From the NCBI GenBank assembly GCA_036873135.1, contig JAPTYO010000018.1, forward strand, positions 7,803,503 through 7,867,502: a stretch of 64,000 nt of DNA, in the 5' to 3' direction. Positions 33,891 to 45,370 of the stretch are shown here, piece after piece. The position numbers were made by a program, and so were the translations under genes. The notes below the pieces were generated by a model that saw nothing but the letters and a program-made list of their open reading frames with translations, did no database searches and was not told the DNA's origin. The DNA is from Clarkia xantiana subsp. parviflora (Eukaryota; Streptophyta; Magnoliopsida; Myrtales; Onagraceae). The first letter of the stretch is position 1, and each line of letters starts with the position of its first letter.

Positions 33891-36214
33891 TCAAGGATCG
33901 GCATCAGTCTGAAGGACAGCCATGGCTTCCCTCCTTCTCCTTCGAGTGGCGTTAACATAACACCTTCTGGATGCCACCTGGTCACCTTTGACCTCCCCGA
34001 CCCCATTTTCAGTCGGGAACTTCATCTTCTGGTGGACGGTCGAGGCGACTGCCATGAGAGGGTTGATGGTGGTCCTCCCGATGATAGCATTGTACGTCCC
34101 CGCAGACTCTACCACGACGAAATCCACGTTCCGCCTTTCCACTTTCCAGCCGCTACCGAACTCCACCGGTAAGGTAATCATTCACAACGGATAGGAAGTA
34201 GAACCAGAGAATCCCACCATCGGGAAGTTCACTTGCGTCAGGTCCTTCTTCGTCTTTCCCATGGCTTCCAAGGCGTCCATGAACAGAATGTCGGAGGAGC
34301 TCCCTCCGTCTATCAGGATCCGCTTCATCTCGAATCCATCCACATCCAAGGTTACGACCAAGGCGTCATCGTGGGGGCTCTCCACGCCTATCAGGTCCTC
34401 CGCTGAGAAAGAAATCACCATTTCCTCCTTTACAGTCCACGATCGGGACCTCTTTCCTAGCACCACAGCAGCAGAAATACGGGAAGCATAATTCTCCCGA
34501 GAAGCGGAGGTATCACCTCCCGCCGCCATTCCTCCATGAATAACGTTAATGGTTCCCCGCCTCTCCTTACGGGCACCGGAGGATTCTAGCTCAACCTTCT
34601 TCTTCGGAGATCGATCGCGGGACTTGGAACGGGACCGCGATCGAGTCTTGGAACGGGATCGGCACCGTCCCCTACCAACAAACTCCTTAAGCTTCCCCTT
34701 CTGGATCAGCTTCTCTATCTCCTTCTTCAGCTCCCGACAGTTATCTGTGTCGTGACCATTAGCTCGGTGGTACCGACAGTAACGATCAGAGCGACCTCCC
34801 AAGAATTCACCTTCTTTCCTCGGAGGGTATCGGGCGAGATCCTGCCGATCCATCACTGCTAGCACAGAGGTCATCGAACTGTTGAGGGGAACATTACGAC
34901 CCTCTCGGCTATCCTTCCTCGGGGGACGCTTGTCCTCCCTTCTGTCGGGACGACCACGGCTCCTACTTCCCTCCGATTTGTCGCTCCCTTTGCGATCATC
35001 CGACAGCTTGGACGATGGCTTACTTCTTCCGGACTTCGGAGGATCAAGCTCTCCGGCAGCAATATACGACTCTTGCACGTCGATTTGCTGCTTCACCCTC
35101 GCTTGCAACGCTTCCATACTCCACACAGCCTTCGCGGCTACACTATGCATCAGATCGGAACCATACGGAGCAGTTAGGTTCCGAAGGAAGGTGCGGATGG
35201 TCTCTCCCTCCGATATCTCCTCGTCAATCTCCGCGGCACTAGCAGTGAACCGTTGGTAATAATACGCCAACGATTCGTCAGATCTCTGCACCACCTGGGT
35301 CAAGGACCTCACGCTCTTCAAGAGGCGCCTACGACCCTGATATTGCTTGATGAAGCGGTCGTGCATATCAGCCCAGCAAGTAATACTTCCCGGCGGTAGA
35401 CTGAAAAACCACGTCATGGCCCTTTCTCTCAATGTGATCGGGAACAGCGAACACACGAGGTCATCATTCGCAGTCCTACCCATACAGGCCTGGACATGCC
35501 TCTGAACATGGCGGACCGGGTCTCCTTCACCATCGTACTCCTTGATGGTCGGAATACCTAGCCCTGGCGGGGCGACAGTATCTAGCAGCCGTGGAACAAA
35601 AGGATGAGTGGATCGGTCCCTCAGCTCCGATGTCATATGCTTCTGGTCGCCCATGCAGATGTTGACGATTTTCACCACCTGATCGGGGGTGATGGGGCCA
35701 TTCAGGGGAATGGTCCTGTGCTGCACTGGTCCGGGACCGTCGACCACGAACTTTTCGGAGTGCGCGGGTTCCTTACCCTTACTCCTCTGAACCTCCTGTT
35801 CCTCTTGAACCTCCCTCGGAGGAGGCGGAGGCAACTCCTCCCGTGGAGGTAACTCTTCTCCCCTCTTGGCAGCCTCTCTCTTATCCAGCAAAGCCTCCAT
35901 GGCCGCCAAGAACATGGGCATAGCATCTGCTACTGCTTTAGCCAACTCCGGGTTTGAGGAAGCACCTACCTCCCTCCGCGGGATTTCCTCTCTGTGCACC
36001 ACCGGATTTGGAGGAGCATTCACCTCCCTTCTTGGGATATCCTCCCTGTTCACCGCCGTGTCTCGGACTAAGACCTCATAATCTTCACCATGCCCACCTG
36101 TCTGAGAAACAGCTCACCTTGTTCAGCAGCATGCTCCGACAACGCGGAATTCACAGTTTCAGCAGGGCGAGAACTGCCGGCCTGGACTTGCTTCTTCTTG
36201 CCACCACCAGCCAT
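33891..36214 (-). pseudogene. C2 gag-protease, broken
   Basis: The start ATG at 36214 (MAGGGKKKQ in C1) lies 35 bp after the PBS. A frameshift near 36,060 separates the first 50 codons from the main frame (36053-34182). That frame contains the Pro-rich stretch, capsid-like core (ERAMTWFFSLPPG, HDRFIKQYQGRRRLL), CHHC knuckle (CRYHRANGHDTDNC), RS-dipeptide tract and protease (ILIDGGSSSDILF). A TGA at 34182-34184 replaces a Gly codon shortly after the protease site; the frame is then open to 33891. Gag would package RNA and form particles; protease would cut the polyprotein. Confidence 0.9.
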
Positions 36215-36248
36215 CGATCTAGTAGAAACTATTGTGACTTTTTGTTAG

Positions 36249-36267
36249 TTCCCACAGACGGCGCCAA
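36249..36267 (-). other. C2 primer binding site
   Basis: TTGGCGCCGTCTGTGGGAA on the minus strand directly follows the 5' LTR. It is identical to that of C1. Confidence 0.9.
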
Positions 36268-37006
36268 TGTTGGATCACGGTCGAAGCTCCGTTACGTTCT
36301 TGACGGAAAGCTTGAACTCCTGGGCTCCGCGTAATCTAGCAAAAGGGGATGACCTGGGTGGTGACCCAGAATCCCTCTCTGATGCTTAAATGAGAGCTTG
36401 AACGATGTGGTGGATAGCAAAAAGTCTAAGTTCGTATTAGAATGTGTGTTTTCTGAGGTAACTTCCTCCTTTATATAGGAGGGGAAGTTATCTCAGTTAC
36501 CTGTAACCGCGCCTTGCAGTTTTACCCACGTTCCGTATATCTCGTTCGGGATTCCGTGTATCTCGCCCCACGCTCCGCGTATCTCGCCCACGTTCCGCGT
36601 ATCTCGGGCACGCCCTGCGTATCTCGGGGGAGGTTATCTGTATCTCAACCGTTTCCCCACTACTCTATCTAGTAGGCGGGTTTCTTGGTCTTATCCTCTG
36701 ATCACAAGTCCCAATCCATATCGGGGACTCCGTAGTTATCTCATTCTAGGTCACCACCCAGGACCCCTCGTCTCACGAGACAGGACCAGCTTTCTCGAGG
36801 CTTTATTATCGGGGCCTTCTCAAAGGCATATCGGGGCCTACTCAGAGGCTTATCGTCGGGAGCATTCAGCTCATATATCGGGACCGATCTCGTCGGGACC
36901 CTTCATACTGGGCTTCTGGACCTTCCAGGTCTTTCACAAGGCCCACTGGGCTTACCCGCCGTTTATTGGCCGTTAACGGGGCTAACGATTACATCGGAAC
37001 CCATCA
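36268..37006 (-). repeat. C2 5' LTR
   Basis: A 739-bp LTR, same length as the partner. The minus-strand TATATAAAGGAGG box lies at about 36465-36482, with the U3 array of GATACGCGG-type repeats at about 36530-36630. It is followed by the duplication GTGTA (37007-37011). Confidence 0.95.
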
Positions 37007-37228
37007 GTGTAGATCTTAAAGGTCCTTCGGTAAGATTAATTAATCCACTATGCATTCGTTTTTCATTTTTCATCTAAACAATTATAGATAAAAATAAACA
37101 CTTTTAGTTTTTTTTACCGAATATGTATATTTGAAAGTTAAACTTTCTACCGATAAAAAATTTACAATCAAAGATAATAAGCAGCAATCATATATATATA
37201 TATGCTTGGGGTTAAAAAAAAATTTGGC

Positions 37229-37244
37229 CGATGCTTGGGGTAAA
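37229..37244. repeat. Probable LINE target-site duplication, left
   Basis: CGATGCTTGGGGTAAA lies directly before the poly(T). CGATGCTCGGGGTTAAA lies at 38538-38554, at the other end of the LINE. One substitution and one indel separate them. Confidence 0.65.
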
Positions 37245-38537
37245 TTTTTTTTTTTTTTTTTTTTTACAACTAACTATTCATTCCATATCAACTAAAAACA
37301 TATAGTGTCAAGGCGGATACAGATGCAAATCAAAAGTAAGTAAATGTAAAAGAGAGGCGAGTGTATGGATACCCAATTAATACACGACCTCTTCCTGCAT
37401 TGGACTGCTACACAGTTCGCACAGGCCTTAAAGTTTCTCGGGATTGATGACCAACGAACTTCACGGAAATCGCTCGCTTTTCTTCGTATGTTGAGGATCT
37501 GCGTCTCAACCCTCCAGGTTATACTCCCATCGGGACCGGTAATGCGGTCGATAGCTTCCTTTGAATCTGACTCTGTAAAAACTCGGTCCCATTCTCGTCG
37601 TAACGCAAGTCACCGTCTGAGTCCCTCGCACCAAAGAAGAAACCCCCGACCAAGTCACCGTCTGAGTCCCTCGCAACACAGCCAATGCCACCCTTAACTG
37701 TCCCGTGCAACCATGAGCCATCACTTGACCAAACTTGCCAGCGGTGGAATCCACTGCTCGAAGCACCCATTGGGATAAATAACATTCGGCACAACCGTAG
37801 CAATTATAATTCGCACTCCCATACACTCATTAATGTCCCGCAATACCAAATCGACAGTCAAGGTGGGGTTAGGGTCAGCATGATCATATAGTGCTCTCCA
37901 TCTTTCCTTCCAAATAAGCCAACAAGTGAGCCCAACAAGAAACCATCTCTCAAAACGTTGGGGTTTGGATAGTCCAAAACCACCCCAAACAAATGAAATC
38001 TATTCACCAACCTCCGTGACTCCCACAAGCTCCGGGTGAATAGCCAAAACCGCAAACAAAACCAATCTCGTCCAAGGGCAGCCAAACAACATATGATCAA
38101 CAGTCTTCGTACCCATGCAGAAAGGACAAGCCGGCTCTAAAATTATCCCACGTTTTTTCAGATTCGCTCGGACAGCTAAGGCGTTCGCATGTAACTTCCA
38201 CATGAAGGACCGGACCTTTGGCAAAGCACCCATCGACCATATGTCCTTCCACCGCAAGCCTGGCAGGCCGACCCGGTCTTCAACAATCACAGTATGGGCC
38301 TCATCACCACCGCAAGTCAACTAATGGTATACCGAACCCACAGATAAAGATCCTGTTCGCGTGTAAGGCCAGCAAAATCTATCCGCAATGGACTCCGTCG
38401 GAATGGGAACCCTCTCGATCAATGCAACGTGTTCATCCGAGAGCTGCTGACCTAATTCCACCTGGCGCCACCCGCGATCAACGTCTATATAGTCACTCAC
38501 TCGAGGTGTAGGCATGTCGACCCTCGGATAGGCATGT
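37245..38537 (-). mobile_element. 5'-truncated L1-type LINE
   Basis: A run of 21 T (37245-37265) is the poly(A) tail of a minus-strand LINE. The body codes for the C-terminal end of a plant LINE polyprotein. A near-perfect 16-17-bp flanking duplication supports target-primed insertion. Only about 1.27 kb of the element's 3' end was copied, as is usual for LINEs. Confidence 0.75.
37506..38515 (-). pseudogene. LINE zinc-finger (zf-RVT) and RNase H relic
   Basis: Minus-strand pieces in order: LPKVRSFMWKLHANALAVRANLKKRG, then CPFCMGTKTVDHMLFGCPW (the zf-RVT zinc finger of plant LINEs), then an IWKERWRALYDHA-type linker in a shifted frame, then DGSWLHGTVKGGIGCVARD, the start of an RNase H domain. 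An ARDSDGDL peptide is present twice because of a short tandem duplication near 37,610-37,670. Several frame changes and a stop show it is dead. Confidence 0.75.
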
Positions 38538-38554
38538 CGATGCTCGGGGTTAAA

Positions 38555-39239
38555 TTGAAAGCGAGTTTTGTTAGAAATATTAATGAGAGCGATGATGTAC
38601 TTGTGGAAATATAAATGTTAAACCATACATTCTCCTACCAAAATGTTTTATGACACTTGATTAGGTTACTCTAAATTTTCACATAGTATCATAGTGCGCG
38701 TATCAAAATCTCCATAGCACTAAGTTTTCACCCTTTATTAAAAAAAATTACGCGAAGTACCTTTAAAAAGCTTCAACTAACATGCGAGGGTGAGGGATAT
38801 GTTGAATATAAATACTAAATCATACATTCTTTTATTACCTTAAAATTTTACAATAGTTGATTAATTGTCTAGTCTAAACTTTACCGTACTTCTTTTTTTA
38901 GCAAATAATATAACACTTCCTATTTACATTTCTCAACAATCGACGTATGTCTTTATACTATCTGAATGTAAGTTTTTCTTTTAAATATTATATTTTTTCA
39001 CTACTATAAATGTTGACTAGTAAATAGTAATATCGTCGTCTAATTTTTCATTGATTAATGATGAAAATGCTCACAGAACCGATAATTAATAATTTTATTC
39101 TCACTTACATCCCAAAACTTCTTAAAAAGTTACAAATCCCTAATATTTTGATTTTGGAAAGTGTTTCCGGGTGTAGATTCGATTGATTGAGCTTGCGCCC
39201 CTAAACAAATTCAACCACCACGTACGTTAGTCTACTTAA
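38555..39239. other. AT-rich spacer, no gene seen
   Basis: AT-rich with short frames only; no repeat array or RNA gene recognised. Confidence 0.4.
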
Positions 39240-39870
39240 TTACTTAATTATAAATGGATATACGCCCAATTTGGGTTTATATTTAAATTCCGGACTTCGT
39301 AAACACGTCAAAATCGTATAAATAGACAAAAACACGCTCCCGAGGTTTAAAACGGTCCGGACACGCGACACACGCGTCCGGACCGGACCTCCGGATTGCC
39401 CTAGACAACCCGGATCACGCAGGGATCGTCCGAACCCGACGAGATCCGAGTCGTCGTCTGTAGCGCGCATGTTCCATTTGTGTTCTTACACCAAGTTAGA
39501 GTTTTCTAATAGCCAATCTTGATCAAACCAAACGACGGTTCACAATTTCCTTTAAACCGGCGTCAAACCGCATAAAAACCGGGATCGGTTCTAAGGTTGC
39601 CTATAAATAGGGACCTAGGCCACCCATTTGATACTTTACATTCACTTGAGATTGGCTTAGAAACTCTGACTTCTCTCTAGCTTTCTCTCTCTAGAATTCT
39701 CATTTTAGCATCGGAGATGGCTCAACCGGCACCACCCCCTCCGTGCTGGTTACTGCCCCTGTGTGCAGGTTCGGACGACGAGCGTGAAGTCAGGAGCGCA
39801 AGTTGAAGGACCGAACACAGCGATCAAGTTGAAGATTCGTCGAGTCCGTTACGTCAAACGGGTTCCGACG
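39240..39870 (+). repeat. Solo-LTR-like relic
   Basis: The plus strand carries CCTATAAATAGGGACCTAGG, CTCTGACTTCTCTCTAGC and GCTGGTTACTGCCCCTGTG in the same order and spacing as the minus strand of 8437-8840. It is a TATA-bearing LTR relic with no adjoining coding sequence. The start is approximate. The stretch before the TATA box is rich in CCGGAC-type words. Confidence 0.5.
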
Positions 39871-40115
39871 AAACAATTATGATGTCTATTGTGATGTGCC
39901 AAATTTTCTCGAAAAGAGAAATAAACATCCGGTACCGAGTCAACGAATATGATGGATATTGACATAAACATATTTATTTGATACCATAATAGGTATTAAC
40001 TATAAATAGTCTGATGCCATAACGGTCAATCAGCTATTAATATTCAACTACTATAATAGTAATTGCCTAAATATTCTATTACTTTAACGGCTATCTTCAA
40101 AAAATGGCTATATAT
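39871..40115. other. AT-rich flank of element D1
   Basis: Contains a degenerate repeat of TATTAACTATAATAG-like words (ATACCATAATAGGTATTAACTATAAATAGTC...). No coding capacity seen. Confidence 0.35.
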
Positions 40116-40788
40116 TGATGGGTTTCGATATAGCCGTTAGGCCCATTAACGACGAGTAAACGGTGAAGTAGGCCCACTAGGCCCCAAAAGAGGCTTAGAT
40201 GACCAATACGAGGGGTCCCGACAAGGTCGGTCCCGACATATGAGCTGTAGGCTCCCGATGATATGCCTTTGAGTAGGCCCCGATGATATGCCTTTGAGTA
40301 GGCCCCGATGATATGCCTTTGAGTAAGCCCCGATATTGAATCCCTGAGGATGTTGGCCCTGTCCCGATGACGAGGGGCCCCAAGCGATGACCAAAGGAGA
40401 TAACTCTGGAGTCCCCGACATCCGTCGGGACTTGCCACCAGAGGACGAGGCCGAGAAACACGCCCACTATCAGCGTAGTGGGGAAGTGGCCTGAAAAGAC
40501 GGAACGTGGGCAAGTGGCCGAGATAAATGGAACGTGGGCTAACTGCCTACGACAGTTATCGCGACTGGTAAATGGGGTAACTCCTCCCCTATATAAAGGA
40601 AGGAGTCACCTCAGGTCTCATACATTGACATACTTTCATACATACTTGCCTACATCGAGATACTCATTTAAGCATCGGAGAGGGATTCTGGGTCACCGCC
40701 CGGTCTATGCCTTTTTGCAGGATTACTTGGAGCGAAGGAGTTCGGACTTCCGTCAAGAACGTGCCGGAGTTCCAACCGTGATCCAACA
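40116..40788 (+). repeat. D1 5' LTR
   Basis: TGATGGGTTTCG...CCAACA, 673 bp. It has a TATATAAAGGAAGG box at about 40590-40602. It shares its ends and many blocks with the C and D2 LTRs but is a distinct subfamily: the U3 GATACGCGG array is nearly absent and a 25-bp triplication is present instead. Confidence 0.95.
40254..40328. repeat. 25-bp triplication in D1 LTR
   Basis: Three exact-period copies of CCCGATGATATGCCTTTGAG plus TAGGC. The same triplication is in the truncated 3' LTR at 61700-61774, so it predates D1 insertion. Confidence 0.9.
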
Positions 40789-40807
40789 TTGGCGCCGTCT
40801 GTGGGAA
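40789..40807 (+). other. D1 primer binding site
   Basis: TTGGCGCCGTCTGTGGGAA follows the LTR end directly, identical to C1 and C2. Confidence 0.9.
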
Positions 40808-40843
40808 ACGTAACAAAAAGCAAAGATAGCTTCTACCCGATCG

Positions 40844-43465
40844 ATGGCTGGCAAGCAGAAGAAAAGACAAGGACAATCCGGCGGTTCCCGCCATCCTGCT
40901 GGAACTCTAAATTCGGGGCCGCCGGAGCGCAGTGTTGATCGGAATGATCCTCCCCCTGCTAGTTCCCAAACAGGGGGGGCATCATGACGATCACGAGGAT
41001 TCCGTTCGAAACTCGTTGGAGAACAGGGAAGAGATCCCGAGGAGGGACCAGGATGCTCCTACAAAGGTGGACTTGGCAAAGGCTGTGATGGATGCCATGC
41101 CGATATTCCTGGAGACTATGGAGGCTCTCTTGGACCGAAGGGAGGCTGCCAAGAAGAAGGAGGAAGAGTTGCCTCCGCCTCCGCCGAGGGAGAATCGGGA
41201 CAGACAGGAGGCCCAACCCGAGCACCAGGACAAGGGCAAGGAGCCCGCTCAGTCGGAGCAGTTCGTGATTGATGGGCCTGGACCGGTGCAGCATAGGACC
41301 ATCCCTCTTAATGGTCCTATCACCCCCGACCAGGTGGTGAAGATCGTGAACATCTGTATGGGGGACCAGAAGAAGATGATGTCGGAGCTTAGGGATTGAT
41401 CCACTCATCCCTTTGTCCCCCGATTAGTGAACACCACTGCCCCGCCAGGACTTGGTATCCCGACAATCAAGGAGTATGATGGCGAGGGAGATCCAGTTCG
41501 CCATGTCCAGAAGCATGTTATGGCTTGTCTAGGCAGAGCCCTGGATGACGATATCGTGTGCGTTCTGTTCCCGGCCACACTTGGTGAGAGGGCCCTGACA
41601 TGGTTCTTCGGCCTTCCTCCAAGGTGCATCTCTACCTGGACCTAGATGCATGATCGTTTCATCCAGCAGTACCAGGGCCGTCGACGTCTCCTGAAAAGCG
41701 CGAGGTCCCTGGCTGAGGTGGTGCAGAGGCCCGACGAGTCGCTGGCGCATTATTACCAGAGGTACACCGCCAGTGTGGCCGAGATTTATGAGGAGATGTC
41801 GGAGGGAGAGACCATCCGCACCTTCATCCGGAACCTTACAGCACCATATGGTTCCGACCTGATGCACAGCGTGGCTGAGAAGGCTGTGTGGAACATGGAG
41901 GCGCTGCAGAAGAGGGTGAAGCAGTAAATCGACGTACATGAGTCGAAGATAGCTGACGGAGAGCTCGATCCTCCGAAATCGAACAAGGGGAAGCAGTCGT
42001 TCAAGCCCTCGGACGATCGCAGGAGGAAAGATAAACCTGAGAGCAGTCGGGGTCGAGGTCGTCCCGATCAGAGGGAAGACAAGCGTCCCTCGAAGTCAGA
42101 CAAACGGGAGGACCGTTACACTCCTCTCATTTGCTCCATGGGTGCTGTGTTGGCGGTGATGGATCGACAGGGTATCACCAGGTACCCCCCGAACAAGGAT
42201 GGAGAGTTCATGGGAGCCAGCACCGATCGTTATTGTCGTTTCCATCGCGCCAGCGGTCACGACACTAACCACTGTCGGAAGTTGAAGAAGGAGATTGAGA
42301 AGCTGATCCAGAAGGGGAAGCTCAAGGAATTTGTGGCTGGGCGACGGAGCCGATCCCGTTCCCGGTCCCGATCGCGATCCTGTTCCTGATCCCGCGATCG
42401 GTCCCCGAAGAAGGAGAAGCCCGAGTCTTCCAATACCCGCAAGGAGAAGCGGGGGACCATTAATGTGATCCATGGGGGATTTGCTGCAGGAGGTGATACC
42501 ACGGCATCTCGAGAGGTCTATGCTTCTCGAATTCCTGTTGCTGTGATGTTGGGCAAGAGGGCCCGAACTTGGACTCCGAAGCAAGAGATGGTGATTTCCT
42601 TCTCAGCGGAGGACCTGATAGGTGTGGAGACCCCGCACGATGATGCTTTGGTCGTGACCCTGAACGTGGATGGGTACGAGATGAAGCGAATCTTGATTGA
42701 TGGAGGGAGCTCCTCCGATATTTTGATCAGGGATGCGCTGGAGGCCATGGGAAAAACCAAGAAGGATTTGAAGCATGCGGACTTCCCGATGGTCGGATTT
42801 TCTGGCTCTACTTCTTACCCAGTGGGGATGATTACCTTACCGGTTGAGTTCGGTAGCGGTTGGAAGTCGGAGAAGAGGGACGTGGAGTTCGTGGTGGTCG
42901 AGTCCGCGGGGACCTACAATGCAATTATCGGGAGGACCACCATCAACCCGATGGGGGCAATTGCCTCAACTGTCCATCAGAAGATGAAGTTTCCGACCGA
43001 CCACGGAGTCGGGGAAGTCAGGGGCGATCAAGTGGCCTCCAGGAAGTGCTATGTCAATGCCACTCGAAGGAGGAATCGGGAGGCTATGACTATTTTCCAG
43101 ACTGATGCTGATCCCCGAGAGGAGTTTGGGCGTCCCGCCCCGATGGAGGATTTGAAGGAGGTCGAGATTGATGGACCTCAGAGGAAGGTGAAGATCGGGT
43201 CCGCTCTGACAGAGGAGAAGGCCCAAGAACTGATTGATTTGTTGAAAGAGTTCAAGGAGCTGTTTGCCTGGTCCCCGAGTGACATGCCAGGAATCAGCCC
43301 CGATGTGATTACTCATGAGCTGAATATTGACCCCGCGATCAAGCCGATTGCACAGAGAAGGCGCCCGATGTGGAGATCGCGATCCAGCAAGAGGTGGGCA
43401 GGTTGCTTGATGCTGGATTTATTAAGGAGCTCTGATTCCAGACCTGGGTCGTCAACCCAGTCCTG
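40844..43465 (+). pseudogene. D1 gag-protease, broken
   Basis: The ATG at 40844 (MAGKQKKRQGQSGGS) follows the PBS by 36 bp. A run of seven G at about 40973-40980, where D2 has six, shifts frame. Stops lie at 41397-41399 (CGA in D2), about 41643, about 41925 and about 42387. Recognisable parts: LNGPITPDQVVKIVNICMG, capsid-like core (GERALTWFFGLPP, HDRFIQQYQGRRRLL), CHHC knuckle (CRFHRASGHDTNHC), a short RS tract, protease (ILIDGGSSSDIL) and the spacer to RT. A frame change near 43,365 ends it. Confidence 0.9.
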
Positions 43466-45364
43466 GTGAAGAAGAGCAATGGCAAGTGGCGGATGTGTGT
43501 TGATTTCCGCGACCTGAACAAAGCATGCCCGAAGGATTGCTATCCGCCCGAAGGACATGAGTTGCTGAGCTTTATGGATGCCTACTCCGGCTACAATCAG
43601 ATCAAGATGTCCAAGGAGGATGCCCCCCATACCGCCTTTTATGCTGATAGCGACATCTACCACTATGATGTCATGCCCTTTGGACTGATCAATGCGGGTG
43701 CAACTTATCAGAGGATGGTGAACAAGCTGTTTGGGGATATGCTGGGGAAAACGATGGAGGCCTATGTGGACGATATGCTGGTGAAGTCCCGACAGGCCGA
43801 GGATCATGTTCACAACTTGGCCACGACATTTGAGCGGATGAGGCTTCATCAAGTTCGCTTGAACCCGACCAAGTGTGCCTTCGGAGTGCACTCAGGAAAG
43901 TTTATGGGCTTCATGGTGAGCCAGAGGGGAATCGAGGTGAACCCTGAGAAACTGAAGGCGATCGAGGAGATGAAGTCCCCGACGAACCATCGGGAGGTGC
44001 ATGTGCTGAATGGCCGATTGGCCGCGATGAATCGCTTCCTGTCCAAGGCAAGCGACCGATCCATGCCGTTCTTTGAAATGCTGAGGGCCAACAAGAAGTT
44101 CGAGTGGACTTCCAAGTGCGAAGAGGCGTTCCAGGCACTCAAGCAGCACCTCCGCGCCCTCCCGCCGTTGGCGAAGCCCATCCCAGGCGAGCCACTCTTT
44201 CTGTATTTGGTTGTTTCTGAATTTGTTGTTAGCTCTGTCTTAGTGAAAGTCGTAGAGGGTAACCAAGCCCCCGTCTATTATGTAAGCAAGGCACTCGCCA
44301 AGTCTGAAATGAATTATCCCGCCGTTGAGAAGTATCTTTATGCGTTGATTGTTACTGCTCGGAAGCTGAGACCTTACTTCCATGCGCATGAGATTACGGT
44401 TCTGACGAATCAGCCCTTGAAACATTTTTTGAACCGACCTGATGCGTCGGGGAGATTAGTGAAATTGGCAGTCGAGCTTAGTGAGTTCCGCATTCACTTT
44501 GCTCCGAGAACGGCTATTAAAGGCCAGGCGCTGGCGGATTTCATAGCAGAATCTACAGCCCCCGATCTAGAAGAAGCGGGCCCTGTAGAGGGGGCAACCA
44601 CGGAGGTCCCGATGGCAGAGCAGTCAGAACAGCCCAATGACGAAGACACTTGGGAGATGTATACCGATAGCTCCTCAAATTCAGAAGGATCGGGAGCAGG
44701 GCTCGTACTGATACCGCCAGGAGGAGGCGAGCCCCTTCGATATGCCTTGGCCTTGACGTTTAGGGCCACCAACAATGAAGCTGAATATGAGGCTCTCATC
44801 ACCGGACTCAAGATTGCCAAAGGAACGGGAGTTGGTCACTTAAAGGTGAAGTGTGATGCTAGCCTGATTGTGAACCAAGTCCAGGGGCGATACGAAGCAA
44901 AGAGCCCGATGATGAAAAAGTACCTTCGTGAGGTGCAAACCTTGAAGGAGAGTTTCAAGAGCTTCAATATTGAGGCGATCCCGAGGGAGGATAATGTGGA
45001 AGCAGATGCCTTGAGAAAGTTCGCCTTGGGGGCACCCCTCGACGAAAGTCAGAAGGTGCACTTCTTGGAGAAGGTGATCCTGTCAGCCACCGATCAATCG
45101 GAGGTATGTGCCATCAAGACCGGATCGGAGGAGCCCACTTGGATGACCCCGATAGCCGCGTACCTGACTACGGGGGCAGTCCCCGATGATGAAGTAGCAG
45201 CCGGCAAATTACGTCGAATCGCGGTCAATTATGTGATGATGGACAATCAGCTGTATAAAAAGGGGTATTTAACTCCTTACTTGAAATGTGTGGCTGAGCT
45301 CGACACAAATCGGATCCTTAGGGAGGTGCACGAAGGATACTCGGCTTGTCATGAAGGTGCCTGA
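43466..45364 (+). pseudogene. D1 reverse transcriptase - RNase H fragment
   Basis: A 632-codon open frame. RT: NGKWRMCVDFRDLNKACPKDCYP, then an in-frame loss of the LPRIDQLVDATS segment, FMDAYSGYNQIKM, DVMPFGLINAGATYQRM and an intact YVDDMLVKSR. The RT-linked RNase H follows with LFLYLVVSEF in place of the catalytic Asp region, then archaeal-type RNase H with MYTDSSSNSEGSG (Gly to Ser after the Asp) and NNEAEYEALITGL. It ends at TGA 45362-45364, where D2 has CGA, inside the integrase zinc finger. Confidence 0.9.
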
Positions 45365-45370
45365 TCCGTC

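Larger units (their letters stand above)
25604..37006 (-). mobile_element. Element C2: Ty3/gypsy LTR retrotransposon, Tat group
   Basis: A complete-length insertion of 11,403 bp with 739-bp LTRs at both ends (25604-26342 and 36268-37006) and 5-bp duplication GTGTA on both sides (25599-25603 and 37007-37011). It has the same plan and strand as C1 and the same family by LTR, gag-pol and antisense gene. About fifteen mismatches between its LTRs were noticed by eye. Gag-pol carries several stops and frameshifts, while the RNase H-integrase part is open. Confidence 0.95.

Noticed and set aside
33411..34172. 253-codon plus-strand frame opposite C2 gag-pol
   Set aside because: A shadow of the RT and protease coding strand. 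The real motifs are on the minus strand and the frame is not kept in C1 or D2.
37245..37265. Simple T tract as random AT-rich DNA
   Set aside because: It sits exactly at the 3' end of LINE coding sequence and next to a flanking duplication, so it was read as the LINE poly(A) tail.
42150..42200. Alternative gag start in D1
   Set aside because: The ATG at 40844 matches the conserved start after the PBS in all elements. Later ATGs only follow stops.
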